DNA from: Streptomyces iakyrus
Lineage (GTDB): Bacteria > Actinomycetota > Actinomycetes > Streptomycetales > Streptomycetaceae
NCBI RefSeq assembly: GCF_000717055.1
Contig: NZ_JNXI01000015.1
Span: forward strand, 186,001 to 250,000
Reading direction: 5' to 3'
DNA: 64,000 nt
Part shown: positions 61,792 through 64,000 of the stretch, piece by piece
How positions within the stretch are numbered: the stretch's first letter is position 1
Layout: each line of letters begins with the position of its first letter
The notes under the pieces: generated by a model
The model's database searches: none
What the model saw: the letters and a program-made list of their open reading frames with translations, nothing else
What the model was told of the DNA's origin: nothing
Made by a program: the position numbers and the translations under genes

Positions 61792-64000
61792 TCACCGCCG
61801 CACCGGCTTGATGCCCTCCAGCGTCGGCACCACCGGCTTGATGCTGCCGTCGGCCGCGAACTCCATGCGGTCGATGGTCGTCTCGCGGTGCATGCCGTCG
61901 CCACCCGGCCGGCCGGGCCCGTTGAGGGCGAAGCGGTGGTAGACGGCGTACCAGTCGTCGGTGCCGGGGGTGTTCACCACCGAGTGGTGACCGGTACCGA
62001 GGATGCCGTACTCGGGCCGCTTCTCCAGGATCGTCCCGCGCTTGGTCCACGGGCCGAGGGGGGACGGTCCCGTCGCGTACGCCACGTGGTAGTTCTCGCT
62101 GCGGGTGTCGTCCTCCGACCACATGAAGTAGTACGTGCCCTTCCGCTTGATCACGAAGGAGCCCTCGCGGAAGTTGTCGGGGGTGATGTCCCGCACCTTC
62201 GAGGCGTCGTAGGACACCATGTCGTCGTTCAGCGGCACGACGTACCCGTGGCCGTTGCCCCAGTACAGGTAGGCCTGGCCGTCGTCGTCCGTGAAGACGG
62301 CCGGGTCGATCATCTGGCCCTTCAATGAACCGCCCTTGGGGACCAGGGGCTTGCCGAGCGCGTCCTTGAAGGGACCGGCGGGGGAGTCGGCCACCGCCAC
62401 GCCGATCTGCTGCTCGGCGCAGAAGTAGAAGTAGTACCTGCCGTCCCGCTCGGCGATCGCGGGTGCCCAGGCGTTCTTGTCGGCCCAGGTGACGTCCGGC
62501 CCGAGGTCGAGGATGACGCCGTGGTCCTTCCAGTTGACCAGGTCCTTCGACGAGTACGCCTTGAACTGGGTGCCGCTCCAGCCCGGGAAGCCGTCCGTCG
62601 TCGGGTAGATCCAGTACCTGCCGTTGAGGTAGTGGACGTCCGGGTCGGCGTTCAGGCCGGGCAGCATGGGGCTGCGGGTGCGGACCGCCTCGACCGTCCA
62701 GGTGCGCTTGGTGCCGTCGGCGGCCGTGACCGTGTACTTCTGCGGCGTGCGGAAGTCGCGGCGGGTGCCGGACTTCGGGCTGAGCTTCGCGCCCTCACCG
62801 ACCCACAGCTTCGGGGCCAGACCGCGCAGGTCGGCGTCGGGCCGCATCGGCAGGACGACCTTCGAGGCGCTGTCCGTGACGATCGCGTACCCCTTCTGGT
62901 GCTTCGCCGTCGCGTCCACCACCGAGGCGGGCGTAGCCGGGTAGGCGGCCAGCAGCCGGTCGTACTCCTCCTGCGTCACCGGGAGCACCGTGCCGTGCCG
63001 GGGGCTCGCCGGGAGCTGGTAGTCCGTGGACGGGGTCCACTTGCCGGAGGCGAGGTCGGTGGTCTCGAAGGGGAGGTAGCCGCGGCCGCCGTACTCGTCG
63101 ATGAACAGGTACCACTTCTTCTCGGTGTTCGACTTGAACACCGTCGGGCCCTCACCGCGGTCCATCGCGCCCTTGCCGATGCAGTCGGCCACGAAGTCGT
63201 ACTTCGTCGAGGTCAGGGAGGTGGACTTCTCGCCGGTGATGAACTTCGAGCAGGGGCTCGAGGAGCTGGGGTCCCGTTCGTCCTTGGTGTAGCGGTAGTA
63301 CTCGTCCTTGTACTGCACGACCGTGGAGTCGATCACCGAGTAGCCCGGGTCGTTCCAGACCTTCGGCTCGCTGAAGGTGCGGAAGTCCTTCGTCGTGGCG
63401 TACAGCATCTTGTTGTACGTGCTGCCCTTGTGGTCCGGGTCGTCGTCGGCGTACAGCTTCGACGCCCAGAAGACGACGTACGCGTCGCGCTCGTCGTCCC
63501 AGTAGGCCTCCGGGGCCCAGGTGTTGCCCGCGCTGTCCGGGGAGACCTTCACCAGGCGCTGGTCGGTCCAGTGGACCAGGTCGGTGGACTCCCAGACCAT
63601 GATCGACTTGCTGCCGTGCCGCTGCACCTGGTCCCAGGTGCCGCTGGAGTTCTGGTACATCCGCAGGTCGGTGGCGATCAGGTAGAACTTGTCGCCCTCG
63701 GGGGAGCGGATGACGAACGGGTCGCGCAGGCCCTTCTCGCCGATCGTCGACGTCAGGACCGGCTTGCCGGCGTTCAGCTCGCGCCAGTGCAGCGGGTCGT
63801 TGCCGCGGCTGAGGGCGTAGCGGATCTGCTCGCCGTCGGCGGTGCCCTCGCCGGTGAAGTAGGCGAAGAGATAGCCGGCGTACTTGCTGTGCTTCACGGG
63901 TGGGGCTCCGGGGTCTGCGGTGCTGGGCGGTGCCGTGAACAGGGTCATGAGGAGGCCGGTCAGGGCCAGGAAAGGCAGCAGGAGCGTGCGGGCGATGCGG
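61792..64000 (-). CDS. Secreted two-module GH43 enzyme (partial, continues beyond the window)
   Basis: The frame runs to the window edge, and the most upstream residues (RTLLLPFLALTGLL) form part of a signal peptide, so the start is beyond 64000. Module 1 (to about 62950): KYAGYLFAYFTGEG, GLRDPFVIRS, APEAYWDDERDAYVVFWASK, an arabinan-type GH43 propeller. A linker region (PQKYTVTAADGTKRTWTVEA) resembles DUF5018-type Ig folds. Module 2: GLNADPDVHYLNGRYWIYPTTDG, DPAVFTDDDGQAYLYWGNG, REGSFVIKRKGTYYFMWSED, GTGHHSVV, a second GH43 with intact Asp/Glu residues. Predicted arabinofuranosidase or arabinanase for pectin side chains. Converges on the DLH esterase. Confidence 0.9.
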   Translation of the reverse strand, partial: RIARTLLLPFLALTGLLMTLFTAPPSTADPGAPPVKHSKYAGYLFAYFTGEGTADGEQIRYALSRGNDPLHWRELNAGKPVLTSTIGEKGLRDPFVIRSPEGDKFYLIATDLRMYQNSSGTWDQVQRHGSKSIMVWESTDLVHWTDQRLVKVSPDSAGNTWAPEAYWDDERDAYVVFWASKLYADDDPDHKGSTYNKMLYATTKDFRTFSEPKVWNDPGYSVIDSTVVQYKDEYYRYTKDERDPSSSSPCSKFITGEKSTSLTSTKYDFVADCIGKGAMDRGEGPTVFKSNTEKKWYLFIDEYGGRGYLPFETTDLASGKWTPSTDYQLPASPRHGTVLPVTQEEYDRLLAAYPATPASVVDATAKHQKGYAIVTDSASKVVLPMRPDADLRGLAPKLWVGEGAKLSPKSGTRRDFRTPQKYTVTAADGTKRTWTVEAVRTRSPMLPGLNADPDVHYLNGRYWIYPTTDGFPGWSGTQFKAYSSKDLVNWKDHGVILDLGPDVTWADKNAWAPAIAERDGRYYFYFCAEQQIGVAVADSPAGPFKDALGKPLVPKGGSLKGQMIDPAVFTDDDGQAYLYWGNGHGYVVPLNDDMVSYDASKVRDITPDNFREGSFVIKRKGTYYFMWSEDDTRSENYHVAYATGPSPLGPWTKRGTILEKRPEYGILGTGHHSVVNTPGTDDWYAVYHRFALNGPGRPGGDGMHRETTIDRMEFAADGSIKPVVPTLEGIKPVRR

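Overview
The window is actinobacterial chromosome, almost certainly Streptomyces. GC is about 70% or more with strong G/C third positions, GTG starts are common, many genes look leaderless, 4-base ATGA/GTGA overlaps are frequent, and sugar ABC transporters lack their own ATPase. The left half follows a gene order I recognise from Streptomyces core chromosomes (ctaB, suf operon, dapD).

Layout. 1-3607: heme O synthase ctaB, a small conserved protein, an amidohydrolase-like protein and, on the minus strand, heme A synthase ctaA. 3662-6232 (minus): an ABC-2 exporter pair and an AAC(3)-family acetyltransferase. 6394-12927: the SUF Fe-S assembly operon sufR-sufB-sufD-Rieske ferredoxin-sufC-sufS-sufU-sufT, with a CAAC-N6-GTTG element at the sufR start and a strong terminator at the end. 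12986-23103: AbfB-domain protein, SMR/TetR pair with tandem operators, dapD, small secreted protein, dapA-like gene, two small envelope proteins, a monooxygenase behind a SoxR-box-like promoter, a secreted nuclease and an unknown protein. 23256-27953: PhoX-like phosphatase behind a PHO-box-like repeat, then a low-GC insert carrying a frameshifted, intein-derived LAGLIDADG endonuclease, a relic that looks like the end of a GntR gene, ACC deaminase and a VOC protein. 28228-36601: LacI and TetR regulators, a double TerD protein, and a polyol/sugar uptake and dehydrogenase operon with a DeoR regulator.

36913-64000 is a pectin and pectin-side-chain utilisation locus. Outside the cell act four PL1 pectate lyase modules, two CE8 pectinesterase modules (one fused to a lyase), a rhamnogalacturonan acetylesterase, a DLH-type esterase and a two-module GH43 enzyme. 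An ABC system (two permeases plus a distant binding lipoprotein) would import the products. Inside, a uronate dehydrogenase and KdgD, plus a second KdgD-like enzyme with an IlvD/Edd dehydratase, suggest oxidative routes from galacturonate and probably a pentonate toward 2-oxoglutarate semialdehyde. A FadR-type GntR regulator sits in the middle; near-identical 13-bp elements lie at the same place downstream of its own promoter and the kdgD promoter.

No tRNA, rRNA, CRISPR array, prophage or secondary-metabolite cluster was seen. The least explained items are the intein relic, the conserved unknown protein coupled to kdgD (38914-40077), the unknown 471-residue protein (21688-23103), and a dispersed intergenic repeat present five times.
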